A program made the translations under genes and the position numbers. This document shows positions 6,891-13,911 of a DNA stretch of 44,644 nt, in pieces. The DNA lies in the NCBI GenBank assembly GCA_021413705.1, contig JAIOPX010000068.1:1-44644 (forward strand), written 5' to 3'. This stretch comes from Planctomycetota bacterium (GTDB taxonomy: Bacteria > Planctomycetota > Planctomycetia > Pirellulales > UBA7805). A model generated the notes under the pieces. It saw only the letters and a program-made list of their open reading frames with translations, was not told the DNA's origin and ran no database searches. Within the stretch, counting starts at the first letter, position 1. Every line of letters begins with the position of its first letter.

Positions 6891-7169
6891 TTAGTGCCAC
6901 CTCCACCCGCCCAGCGCGATAATGGCCATCATCCCCATGATTACCAGGGAAGCCATGATCCCTTGTCTGGCTCGATTGAAAAGGGTGCTCAGCGACACGG
7001 CGGCTCCGCACACTGCCACTGCCTGGCAAAGAATATAGGTGGCATCGCCATTTTTCTCCGCTGCGGCTCGCAAGGGGCCTGCTGACGTAAACGCCGCCAG
7101 CGCCACCGCCGCCCAGAATGTGGCCCAGAGCAACCCGCGGATCGTGAACTGGAAGCGGGGAGGAGTCAT
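6891..7169 (-). CDS. Small membrane protein, RFQFTIRGLLW family
   Basis: 92 residues beginning MTPPRFQFTIRGLLWATFWA, paralogous to 5780-6145 on the other strand. Three hydrophobic segments are visible (residues ~9-28, ~44-62, ~68-86) and the tail ends GGWRWH. The ATG at 7169 overlaps the TGA that ends the upstream LRR-type remnant (ATGA), so translation may be coupled. Function unknown; probably an inner-membrane protein. Confidence 0.6.
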   Translation of the reverse strand: MTPPRFQFTIRGLLWATFWAAVALAAFTSAGPLRAAAEKNGDATYILCQAVAVCGAAVSLSTLFNRARQGIMASLVIMGMMAIIALGGWRWH

Positions 7170-7627
7170 GGGGCATCAGAATCGCCTGTTCCCTGCACGA
7201 CCGGTTCGGTTGTCAAATCAGCCTCTTCATAGACTGGCTGAACATTGCAGTTTGGCAGCGCTACACGTACGCGCGCCGCGGCCTCCTGCGGGACATACAC
7301 CATTCACAGCCCATCCAGAGTCTGCAAGGCCTGAATGTCGTCATCGACGGGGTCTTGGTTCAAGCTGACGAGTTCGACTTTGTTGCGCCAGCTCCAGAAT
7401 TGCGGCCGATGGGTAATCGAATAGCCTATCCTTTCCCCCTGGCAGAAGACGTAGGCTCGATTCTTGATCAAGGTTTCCACCGCCCTGCGCTGGCGTTCCA
7501 CCTTCCACGACCACCAGCCCAACGGGATCCCCACAACCGCCGTCAAGATCAGCAGCGTGCGAATACGATATTGAAATAGCCGTCGCCAATGGAAATGACG
7601 GGCGGGAGTTGGATTGGATTGAGTCAT
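7166..7627 (-). pseudogene. RTLL/LRR-type membrane protein split by an in-frame TGA
   Basis: The first part (7304-7627) encodes MTQSNPTPARHFHWRRLF, then a QYRIRTLLILTAVVGIPLGW membrane helix and a soluble domain ending ALQTLDGL at a TGA. In the same frame directly after the stop, MVYVPQEAAARVRVALPNCN continues to 7166. That segment looks like the usual end of planctomycete leucine-rich-repeat proteins (a last repeat, then 'aLPnC.I'). Reading through the TGA gives one coherent protein of about 153 residues. A TGG-to-TGA change is the simplest explanation. Alternatively, two short proteins are made, the second from the ATG right after the stop. Confidence 0.55.
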
Positions 7628-7631
7628 GGAG

Positions 7632-7800
7632 TCAGCGATGCATACTGCAAATCGGGAGTGCCAGTTGCGGCCGTGAGAATCCGGCTTCAGTGATTTGCGT
7701 GTTGGAGAGGGAGAGCTGTTGCAAGGCTGTCGGACCCTTGAGGTGTGCTGGCCAGTGCGACCCGAAAGTTCAAATCAGTCAAATCGACGCCACCGAACCT
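7632..7800 (-). pseudogene. Remnant of a second LRR-type protein (3' end)
   Basis: Short in-frame pieces on the minus strand read GGVDLTDLNF and, after a frame change, HLKGPTALQQLSLSNTQITE with AGF, then PQLALPIC and a stop. These are leucine-rich-repeat patterns and the usual 'LP.C' ending. The frame is broken between the two pieces. With the N-terminal stub at 8154-8297 this looks like a tandem copy of the gene at 7166-7627, interrupted by the lipoprotein gene 7801-8196. Confidence 0.5.
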
Positions 7801-8196
7801 CTACTTGGGCAATTTGAAAACCGTCAATTTGATACTGTTCTGCCCGAATACCTCAATCAACAAATCATCAAAACAGGGCTGGGGGAGGTGATCGAACAAA
7901 GTTTCACTGGCGGACAATGTCTTGCCATCGGGCGCCTGCCATGAAACGGTGATCGAGCCGTTGGTGGGTACATGTTGAAAATCCTTGAGCCATGCCTGCT
8001 GATGGGCCGTCTTTCCGAACGTCACAGCGGGCGGCGCCCCAAATTGAAGCGATATTGCTTGCATATCCTGTCCGGTTCGATTCACTAAAAGCACGCTCCC
8101 CGTGAAAATGTTGCTGGGCTGACAGGAGGATAATGTCGCCACGAAGAAGAGCACTACCAAAAACTGCGAACATCGCTTCGGTATGGCAGGGTGCAT
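7801..8196 (-). CDS. Putative lipoprotein, function unknown
   Basis: 131 residues. The N terminus is a lipoprotein signal: basic residues, hydrophobic FLVVLFFVATL, and lipobox LSSC with Cys at about residue 25. The mature part has beta-rich segments (SVLLVNRTGQDMQAISLQFG, ITVSWQAPDG) and no motif I recognise. The gene sits between a 5' stub (8154-8297) and a 3' remnant (7632-7800) of an LRR-type gene. It may have replaced the middle of that gene. ATG at 8196. Confidence 0.6.
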   Translation of the reverse strand: MHPAIPKRCSQFLVVLFFVATLSSCQPSNIFTGSVLLVNRTGQDMQAISLQFGAPPAVTFGKTAHQQAWLKDFQHVPTNGSITVSWQAPDGKTLSASETLFDHLPQPCFDDLLIEVFGQNSIKLTVFKLPK

Positions 8197-8297
8197 GGTG
8201 GAATTTCCTCGTGGATCATCCGCAAGCGATATTGAAAGAGCCGACGCCCATGAAAGCTTCTGCCTGCGTTTGACGGAGTTGGTTCGGATTTGGTCAT
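8154..8297 (-). pseudogene. N-terminal stub paralogous to the LRR-type gene at 7627
   Basis: ATG 8297 opens a 47-codon frame reading MTKSEPTPSNAGRSFHGRRL followed by FQYRLR. It aligns with MTQSNPTPARHFHWRRLFQY at 7627, but loses the match where the membrane helix should begin. Its end overlaps the lipoprotein start. I interpret it as the start of a gene whose body was lost. Confidence 0.5.
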
Positions 8298-8325
8298 GCT
8301 GTTGTTATAGCGGATGTCCAGGAAA

Positions 8326-8334
8326 TGTTACAAT
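8326..8334 (+). promoter_or_regulatory. Extended -10 promoter, predicted leaderless start
   Basis: TGT-TACAAT is followed by six bases (CAGAAC) and ATG at 8341. The geometry is the same as at 5610-5625 and 6275-6287. No obvious -35 box. Confidence 0.45.
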
Positions 8335-8340
8335 CAGAAC

Positions 8341-8616
8341 ATGGCCCGAACACGCTTCCCGTTTCGCCTTGAGAACGATATGAAGTGCCCAATCTGCGGT
8401 GAGACGATGGAAGTTGGGCAACTCACTTATCGCAGTGGGTTTCGCGAATCGGTGCTGGGAGGAAGCAGTGCGTTCCGCGAAGTATATTTCTTGCCCGATG
8501 ACGTGTCGCGGACCGAGATATTGGCGGTGGTGCTCACCGACAGTCTGCGGCCGGGCCACCGTTGCACGGCGTGTGGTGCAGTGCTGCTCACGGGCTCCAA
8601 TTCGCCAAAACCGTGA
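8341..8616 (+). CDS. Zinc-ribbon protein (DUF6487-like)
   Basis: About 91 residues. Two zinc knuckles frame a beta-rich middle: CPICGETMEVGQL near the start and RCTACGAVLL near the end. This arrangement resembles the small DUF6487-type proteins (MKCPxCGxEMExG...), whose function is unknown. Two starts are possible. ATG 8341 is placed by the promoter geometry and gives MARTRFPFRLEND ahead of the domain. ATG 8380 begins directly at MKCPICGETM and matches the family better. The extra 13 residues resemble the opening of RTLL membrane proteins, so the gene may have captured that promoter and start. A strong terminator follows at 8689. Confidence 0.65.
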   Translation: MARTRFPFRLENDMKCPICGETMEVGQLTYRSGFRESVLGGSSAFREVYFLPDDVSRTEILAVVLTDSLRPGHRCTACGAVLLTGSNSPKP

Positions 8617-8688
8617 GATCTGGTAGAAGGGGGTGAAACGTAGCAAGCCCCGCGCTGGACGGTCTGGCGACGGACAAGCTCGACGTCG

Positions 8689-8728
8689 GCCGCCGCGGGC
8701 TTGAACAGGTCCGCGGCGGCTCTTTCTT
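8689..8728 (+). terminator. Rho-independent terminator
   Basis: Perfect 10-bp stem GCCGCCGCGG / CCGCGGCGGC with a 12-base loop, followed by TCTTTCTTTTT. It lies about 70 bases after the zinc-ribbon gene and ahead of the Uma2 promoter. It is the clearest intrinsic terminator in the window. Confidence 0.75.
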
Positions 8729-8758
8729 TTTCCACTCGATCCCACAAGACGGGTGACG

Positions 8759-8764
8759 TATAAT
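8759..8764 (+). promoter_or_regulatory. -10 box TATAAT upstream of the Uma2 gene
   Basis: A consensus TATAAT 22 bases before the ATG at 8787, just downstream of the terminator. The short leader contains AGAGG as a possible ribosome site. No good -35 box is visible. Confidence 0.45.
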
Positions 8765-8786
8765 TGGAACCCAGAGGTATCCCGTC

Positions 8787-9401
8787 ATGATCACCATCAT
8801 TCACGATCGGGAATTTTCCGAAGCGTTGATCGCCGAGCGCCGCGCTCGGGGTGCCGACCATCACGATGAAGTCTGGGAAGGGGTGTATATGATCCCGCCG
8901 TTGGCAGATGACGAACATCAGTATCTGATCGCAGAATTGACCTCGATCTTAGTTGAAACCGTGCAAAGACCGCGCTTGGGCCAGGTCCGGCCCGGTGTCA
9001 ACGTCAGCGATCTGCGGCGCGAATGGACCAAGAACTATCGCTGTCCCGACGTGGCCGTTCGCCTGGAAGGAGGCCAGGCGGAAATTCGCGATTCTTACTG
9101 GCTCGGTGGACCGGATTTTCTGGTCGAGGTGGTCAGCCCCGACGACCAGACTTACGAGAAGTTGCCGTTCTACCAGTCCATCGGCACCCGCGAGGTGCTG
9201 GTCATCGAACGCCGACCGTGGACGCTGTCGCTCTATCATCTGACCGACGGCAAACTCGTCGAAACCGGCCGCAGCACTTTGGAAAATGGCGTCAAGCTCT
9301 GCAGCAAGGTTGTACCGTTGTCATTCCGTCTGATCGCCGGGCAGACTCGCCCGCAGATTGAAGTTGCGAAAATCGACGATGGGCAGCGGTGGGTGATTTA
9401 G
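8787..9401 (+). CDS. Uma2-family (DUF820) PD-(D/E)XK endonuclease-like protein
   Basis: 204 residues, complete, cytoplasmic. The family core is visible: YRCPDVAVRLEG (~residue 86), GGPDFLVEVVSPDD with catalytic-type Asp and Glu (~107-120), then KLPFYQSIGTREVLVIE. Uma2 proteins are predicted nucleases of the restriction-enzyme fold, strongly amplified in cyanobacteria and planctomycetes; their biological role is not settled. It has its own promoter, and the toxin-antitoxin pair faces it on the other strand. If the toxin is read in its frameshifted frame, that frame runs into the 3' end of this gene, which is one reason to treat the toxin extension as spurious. Confidence 0.85.
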   Translation: MITIIHDREFSEALIAERRARGADHHDEVWEGVYMIPPLADDEHQYLIAELTSILVETVQRPRLGQVRPGVNVSDLRREWTKNYRCPDVAVRLEGGQAEIRDSYWLGGPDFLVEVVSPDDQTYEKLPFYQSIGTREVLVIERRPWTLSLYHLTDGKLVETGRSTLENGVKLCSKVVPLSFRLIAGQTRPQIEVAKIDDGQRWVI

Positions 9402-9420
9402 CGGCGGAACCTTTCAGGCC

Positions 9421-9487
9421 AATGAACTGGCCCAGGTGCCGAAGTCGGCCATGTTCAGATAGCTCTCCACGCGGGCAATCCTGGCCC
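9421..9487 (-). repeat. Partial direct copy of the MBL gene 3' end
   Basis: The minus strand here encodes [16 protein letters not shown] and then diverges to WASSLA and a stop. The core of about 35 bases, from GTGGAGAGC to TTCGGCAC, is identical to the MBL gene at about 10200-10235. It sits just past the toxin, so the toxin-antitoxin pair is flanked on both sides by the same sequence in the same orientation. Confidence 0.7.
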
Positions 9488-9496
9488 TGCTGGGCA

Positions 9497-9813
9497 TCAA
9501 CTCTCGCTGTCTTGGATTTTGCGCCATTGTCGTGGCAAGTCGCGAACGCATCCACGATGCGCATCACTTCGATTCCGTCAGTGAGTGGCCGGTAGAAAAC
9601 CAGCCAACGCTTGTACCTGAAGTAATGCCAGCCGGCAGGAGCCTCGGGATGCACATGGCCAGGAAGCTGGCTTTCCGCCTGGTGATTTACACGGTCGCGA
9701 ATCTCGAAGTAAATACGTTCGCCCGTCGCGGGGTTGCGATCGACGAGGGCAATATAAAACAGAATGTCGTCCAAATCCTCCTCTGCCACGGAAGTCCAGG
9801 ACACGCGAGCCAT
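9497..9813 (-). pseudogene. ParE/RelE-like toxin with a C-terminal frameshift
   Basis: The first ~89 residues are a typical RelE/ParE-fold toxin: MARVSWTSVAEEDLDDILFY, ATGERIYFEIRDRV, WHYFRYKRWLVFYRPL and DGIEVMRIVDAF. Such toxins act on ribosome-bound mRNA or gyrase. After MRIVDAF the frame is wrong. The sibling fragment at 6630-6715 reads IVDAVRDLPRQ, and restoring one base near 9546 here gives DAFRDLPRQWRKIQDSES and a stop at 9497. As it stands the frame runs on to 9292 into the Uma2 gene, adding about 80 unrelated residues. ATG 9813 directly abuts the antitoxin stop (TAGATG). The toxin is probably inactivated, unless this is a sequencing error. Confidence 0.7.
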
Positions 9814-10074
9814 CTACGAGAGAATTCCTTCCCGCGCCAGCCTCTCACGCAGGCGGGCTAGAAATTTCTGATCGTCGAGTGGCCCGGAGGCACCTTGTTC
9901 GCTTTGCTGAGTCGAAAATCGATTACGCTCGTTCCAGTGAGTCACTTTTTCCTGCTCCAATTGATCGAGAGCATCCAGTGCGTCACGGAGCACGTCGTCC
10001 TCGCTCTGGTAAGATCCCTCCGCAAAACGAGCCTGAAGCCGCTCTTGTACATCTGTGGGTATTTGACGAATCAC
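9814..10074 (-). CDS. ParD/CopG-like antitoxin
   Basis: 86 residues from a GTG at 10074. The ribbon-helix-helix N terminus (VIRQIPTDVQERLQARFAEG, then YQSEDDVLRDALDAL) should bind operator DNA. The charged C-terminal part ending LARLRERLAREGILS should wrap the toxin. The GTG is chosen because AAGGA lies 7 bases upstream and the protein then begins directly at the DNA-binding strand. An ATG at 10119 would add 15 residues. The toxin starts immediately after its stop. A candidate -10 box, TATACT, lies at about 10124-10129, just after the MBL stop codon. Confidence 0.75.
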   Translation of the reverse strand: MIRQIPTDVQERLQARFAEGSYQSEDDVLRDALDALDQLEQEKVTHWNERNRFSTQQSEQGASGPLDDQKFLARLRERLAREGILS

Positions 10075-10130
10075 ATGATATTCCTTAATGAGCGGGAGTT
10101 GCGAATACTCGACCCTCATACAAGTATATC

Positions 10131-10913
10131 TTACTGGGGCATCGTCCCTTCGGCCAATTCCTGGTCCCACTCGTCCATCAGGGGCCAGCCGGTGGCGCAC
10201 GTGCCGAAGTCGGCCATGTTCAGATAGCTCTCCACCCTGGCGATCGTGGCATCGAGCTGGGTGTCGTTTTTCTTGAACGGCGGGCCGTGGCTGGGCAGCA
10301 GCCACTTTACGTCGCTCTGGCGGATCCGCTTCAGGGAGCGGATGAAGCTCGGCAGATCACTGCCGTGGTGGGCGTCGATCGCGCCAACGCAGCCATCGCG
10401 GTAAATGTTGTCGCCGGAGAATAGCAGGTCGCCCAGGCGGAAACTAACTTGGCTGTCAGTATGGCCGGGTGTGTGCCAGACTTCCAACTCGATCTGGCCG
10501 ACTCGCACCTTGTCTCCCTCGTTGATGAGCTGGTCGAGTTCGACCGGCGGCATTTCAAGATGGATGTTTTGCGCAGCGATCTCGGCGTAGGTGCGGATCT
10601 TGTCGCCGGTGGACAGCGGCTCCTTGGCTAGCGGGTGTCCCAGCACGGGGGCCTTGAGCAATTGCTTCGCCCGGGCCAGACCCTGGATGTGGTCCGCGTC
10701 GGCATGCGTGGCGATGAGCCCCTTGCATTGCGAGAGGGGGAAATCCATGAGGCGAATCAGTTCGATGATCTCATCGACCGAATCTTCGTAGCCGATGTCG
10801 ATCAGGATCCACTGGGGGCCGTCGAACACGAGATAGACACAACAACCGATGCGGTGGCCGGCCTGGTGGTTCAATTCAATCACATTCGGGAAGTAGGGCT
10901 TCCGCTCGAGCAT
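10131..10913 (-). CDS. Metallo-beta-lactamase-fold hydrolase
   Basis: About 260 residues, no signal peptide. MBL metal motifs are complete: [10 protein letters not shown] (~residue 67, HxHxDH), [11 protein letters not shown] (third His), FSGDNIY (bridging Asp) and PSHGPPF (last His). It most resembles glyoxalase II-like hydrolases of unknown substrate. ATG 10913 is preferred over an upstream TTG at 10919. The C-terminal stretch [18 protein letters not shown] with [12 protein letters not shown] recurs as fragments at 9421-9487 and 6522-6626. The antitoxin promoter seems to overlap the end of this gene. The last residues (EGTMPQ) may be the natural end or a junction made by insertion of the toxin-antitoxin pair. 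Confidence 0.85.
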   Translation of the reverse strand: MLERKPYFPNVIELNHQAGHRIGCCVYLVFDGPQWILIDIGYEDSVDEIIELIRLMDFPLSQCKGLIATHADADHIQGLARAKQLLKAPVLGHPLAKEPLSTGDKIRTYAEIAAQNIHLEMPPVELDQLINEGDKVRVGQIELEVWHTPGHTDSQVSFRLGDLLFSGDNIYRDGCVGAIDAHHGSDLPSFIRSLKRIRQSDVKWLLPSHGPPFKKNDTQLDATIARVESYLNMADFGTCATGWPLMDEWDQELAEGTMPQ

Positions 10914-11109
10914 AACCAAGATTCCTTGCGATCCGTGGGGGAGCCGACAGGGGTGCGAAAGCGACCGTCAACGCACGGCGCCGGCCAGTGGCCGGGGGTC
11001 GATGTTGTGGGCCGCGCGATCGCTGAGTTCGTGTGCGTTGTAAATGGCGCGTGCTTGTTGGATTGCGCTGAACCTCGGGAATTGCGACGACTCCCGAAGA
11101 TAGCGCCGA

Positions 11110-11140
11110 CCCCCGGCGACTCGCCGGGGGCTAAGACGGC
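11110..11140. repeat. GC-rich hairpin repeat (CCCCCGGCGACTCGCCGGGGG)
   Basis: An 8-bp perfect stem, CCCCCGGC / GCCGGGGG, with loop GACTC, followed by TAAGACGGC. Degenerate relatives are at 17561-17592 (same TAAGACGGC tail) and 22319-22357. It lies just beyond the stop of the minus-strand epimerase gene, so it may act as an end-of-transcript hairpin, but it has no T-run. Confidence 0.6.
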
Positions 11141-11161
11141 TGTCCGTTTCACTCGCGCGGA

Positions 11162-12031
11162 TTAGTGATTTGCTGCGGCAAGGATTGCGGCTAATCCTTC
11201 GCGGTAGCTGGGATACTTCAGCACCACGCTGAGACTTTCTACCAGCCGCCGATTGCTGACTCGCTTGCTGCCAGAGCTGCGTTGATTTGTTGTCGCGCTG
11301 TCAGCAGGCGGTTCGAACTTGGGCGGCGGCGCATCGAGCAACCGGGCCATTACTTGTTGATAATCGCGCCGCAGCACAGGATGCCCGTCGCTGACATTCA
11401 CAACGCCTGTGATGGCAGAGTCTGCCGCGGCCACAATCACGCGCGCTGCATCGTCGATGTGAATCAAGTTGAGCCAGCCGTCGCCAGGGTCGGTCAGCGG
11501 GCGTCCGGCGAGCAGATCATCGCGGCGCGGCACGCGGCCTGGGCCGTAGAGGCCAGCCATGCGCAGTGCGATCGAATGCGGGCCGCGCGCGTCGGCAGCC
11601 AGCAATTGCTCTGCCGCCAGCGACGCGATGCCCCCTTCGCGCAGCGGAGTGGTAGGTGAGTTTTCATCCACCCAGCTTCCGTCATCCTGAGCATAGACGC
11701 CGGTGGAACTGATGTAGATGATCCTGCGGACGTCGGTCGGCAGCGCGGCCAGGACGTTGCCGAGCCCTTTCACATAGAGTCGCTCAATGGAAACCTCTGA
11801 ACCGCGGCCGCGGGCAACGGCGAACAGCACCGTGTCGGCGATCGGCAGATTGGCGAGCGACAGCGGATCGAGAATATCGGCCACGATCGGCCGCCATCCA
11901 CGGCGCTGGAAATCGTTGGCGCGGCCGGCATCGCGCGTAACGGCGTAGACCTTGTCCCCTGTCTCCTGCCAGAGCGCGGCGGCACGAGCACCCAGGTAGC
12001 CGCAGCCGAAGATGAGTCGCGTGGATGGCAC
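11162..12031 (-). CDS. NAD(P)-dependent epimerase/dehydratase-like protein (YeeZ-like)
   Basis: 289 residues, extended short-chain dehydrogenase fold. The dinucleotide-binding glycine motif is at the very N terminus (LIFGCGYLGARAA). It is followed by YISSTGVYAQDD (the usual Ser position, but no canonical YxxxK), RMAGLYGPGR and NLIHIDDAARV. The GCGYLG start and overall layout fit the YeeZ-type SDRs, whose substrate is unknown. GTG start at 12031, three bases after the ruvX stop, so the two are cotranscribed. The start codon sits right at the motif, leaving no room for a signal peptide. Confidence 0.8.
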   Translation of the reverse strand: MPSTRLIFGCGYLGARAAALWQETGDKVYAVTRDAGRANDFQRRGWRPIVADILDPLSLANLPIADTVLFAVARGRGSEVSIERLYVKGLGNVLAALPTDVRRIIYISSTGVYAQDDGSWVDENSPTTPLREGGIASLAAEQLLAADARGPHSIALRMAGLYGPGRVPRRDDLLAGRPLTDPGDGWLNLIHIDDAARVIVAAADSAITGVVNVSDGHPVLRRDYQQVMARLLDAPPPKFEPPADSATTNQRSSGSKRVSNRRLVESLSVVLKYPSYREGLAAILAAANH

Positions 12032-12034
12032 AGC

Positions 12035-12511
12035 CTATTCGTCCAGTCCGAGCAGTTCGCCGCTCATCGGCTGCCCCGCTTCCAGCCAGCCGGAGAGCAT
12101 GATCTGGGCGGCCAGCATATCTCGCCGCTGCTTGCGCTTCTTGCTGGTCATCTCACCCTGGGCCAACAGAGCATCGGCCTCCGACGACGTGAATCGCTCA
12201 TCGGAAAAGACTACGCGGACGCCGGTCGTCCTACCTAGCCAGGCTGCAAACTGGCGGGCTTCGTGCGATTTGCCACTCTCATGCCCCGCCAGGTGGACCG
12301 GCAGCCCGACGACAAACAGCACGATCAGTTCCTCGCGAACCAGATGATCGAAGAATCGGGCATCGGCTTCCGGCCCACTGCGCGTGTAGTTTTCCAGGGG
12401 ACTGGCAAGCGTGCGGCGGCTGTCGGTCACCGCCACGCCGATCCGCACCGTGCCATAGTCGATGCCGGCCACGCGACCGGTTGTACTTTGCTGAATGGAC
12501 TCGTCAGGCAT
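12035..12511 (-). CDS. ruvX: Holliday-junction resolvase-like RuvX/YqgF
   Basis: 158 residues from ATG 12511. An RNase H-like fold is evident: GIDYGTVRIGVAVTD (first catalytic Asp), VVGLPVHLAGHES (strand with the GLP motif) and FSDERFTSSEAD (acidic DER motif). RuvX/YqgF is a conserved protein linked to pre-16S rRNA 5' end processing and structurally to resolvases. The short N-terminal extension before GRVAGIDYG is polar. A longer frame to 12544 only adds residues encoded by a dispersed repeat. It is followed directly by the epimerase-like gene. Confidence 0.88.
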   Translation of the reverse strand: MPDESIQQSTTGRVAGIDYGTVRIGVAVTDSRRTLASPLENYTRSGPEADARFFDHLVREELIVLFVVGLPVHLAGHESGKSHEARQFAAWLGRTTGVRVVFSDERFTSSEADALLAQGEMTSKKRKQRRDMLAAQIMLSGWLEAGQPMSGELLGLDE

Positions 12512-12537
12512 ATATCGAACCGCAGTCAAATGAGTTG

Positions 12538-12704
<167 letters not shown>

Positions 12705-12713
12705 TCCTTCGCC

Positions 12714-13697
12714 TTACAGCGGCTCACGTTTATCCGCAGACTCAAAGTATCCTTCCTGCAGAAACTTGAGCGTCAGCTTTTGCACTTGGGGTTCGCGTGG
12801 GAACAACACATGCAATGTTGGCAGCAGGCGGAAGTCGCGGGCGCCGGCCAGCTTCGCGCTGCTCAGCGGCACCACGCCGTCGTCGTCGCCGGCTACCAGC
12901 GGATTATAACCTTTTTCGTCGCCGCGTCCGCCGGCCAAGATGCCGAACTCGCAGGTTGGCGTCGCCAGTTTTGGCTCCAGTTCGGCAAACCGGGCCGTCA
13001 ACTGCTGAGCGGCGGGGCCGACAATCTGCCCAGTGGTATCCAGCGCCGCCAGACGCGCCGCCTCGGGGGCGCCGTGGTTCGGCGGAGCGAGCATCACAAT
13101 CCGGTGGATCCGAGCGTCCGGCTGCTTGCCGGCGGCGGAATCGGTCTCCATCGCCAGATAGCGGCGCACGACGATGCAGCCGAGGCTATGGGCCACGAGG
13201 TCGATCTGCTCAACCTGGGGCATGGCCGCGATGATCCGCTGCAAAGCCAAAGCGTCGGCATCAACATCCACGCGCGTGCTGGGGTATCCGATCGAGATCG
13301 CTTCCAGTTTGCCTTCTTCGCTCAAGTATTTGCACATGCTGTTCATCAGCACTCGCGAACCGGCCAAGCCATGCAGCACCAGCACCACGCGCCCTTTGAG
13401 CGGCGCAATGTTGCCGCGCTGCTGCACGAGTTCCAGGGCCGCGCGACATTCTTCGAGCGTCCCCCAGGCCTGGCGACGATCGTCGCAGTCCAATAGCCGG
13501 CAGTGGCCGGTGACGGCGTTGCGCTGAACTCGCCAGCCAGAGCAAACCATTTCGTCGCCCCAATACTGGAGCCCGCCAGCCGTGGGCCAGGTCACGTTGA
13601 AACGTCCCGGCCAGGGACGCTCTTGGGCGTGGGAAATATGGACCGCAGAGAATCCTACCCACATCGCGACGCACATCGACGCCAGAAGTATTCGCAT
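12714..13697 (-). CDS. Exported alpha/beta hydrolase (lipase/esterase-like)
   Basis: 327 residues from ATG 13697. The signal peptide MRILLASMCVAMWVGFSAVH is probably cut before QERPWPG. Alpha/beta-hydrolase landmarks: VVLVLHGLAGSR (oxyanion region), LVAHSLGCIVVRRY with the nucleophile Ser in AHSLG, AGDDDGVVPLSSA (likely catalytic Asp) and LPTLHVLFPR (likely catalytic His). The fold and HSLG motif resemble bacterial lipases that act on lipids or esters outside the cytoplasm. The N-terminal ~75 residues before the core contain WRVQRNAVTGHCRLLD and are unlike other parts of the family. Upstream frame to 13781 is repeat-derived and rejected. Confidence 0.8.
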   Translation of the reverse strand: MRILLASMCVAMWVGFSAVHISHAQERPWPGRFNVTWPTAGGLQYWGDEMVCSGWRVQRNAVTGHCRLLDCDDRRQAWGTLEECRAALELVQQRGNIAPLKGRVVLVLHGLAGSRVLMNSMCKYLSEEGKLEAISIGYPSTRVDVDADALALQRIIAAMPQVEQIDLVAHSLGCIVVRRYLAMETDSAAGKQPDARIHRIVMLAPPNHGAPEAARLAALDTTGQIVGPAAQQLTARFAELEPKLATPTCEFGILAGGRGDEKGYNPLVAGDDDGVVPLSSAKLAGARDFRLLPTLHVLFPREPQVQKLTLKFLQEGYFESADKREPL

Positions 13698-13716
13698 GAA
13701 ACTACCCCAGAAAGCT

Positions 13717-13836
13717 GTAGGGTATGCGCAGCATACCAATTCATGATTGGGGTTCTCGCGCCGGGTTTCTCGATACGTCATTGGATATTTTCGGCCTGAT
13801 CTTGTGCCAGGAACTGGTACGCTGCGCGTACCCTAC
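13717..13836. repeat. Inverted repeat pair (GTAGGGTATGCGCAGCATACC type)
   Basis: Left unit GTAGGGTATGCGCAGCATAC and right unit GGTACGCTGCGCGTACCCTA lie about 80 bases apart as an inverted pair upstream of the hydrolase gene. A related pair built on GTAGGGTGGGTG lies at 15053-15125. Nothing else was identified between 13698 and 13911. Confidence 0.65.
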
Positions 13837-13911
13837 AAGGGAATCATATCCAATTGGGCAAGCCCCGGCGAAGTGCGAATTGCCGGGTGCTGGCTGCCAG
13901 CATTGCGAGCA

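Noticed and set aside
9292..9496. C-terminal extension of the ParE-like toxin
   Set aside because: It results from a one-base frameshift, reads through the MBL-tail repeat in the wrong frame and into the 3' end of the Uma2 gene.
10880..11152. 90-codon minus-strand frame upstream of the MBL gene
   Set aside because: It contains the hairpin repeat and overlaps the MBL start; no coding signature.
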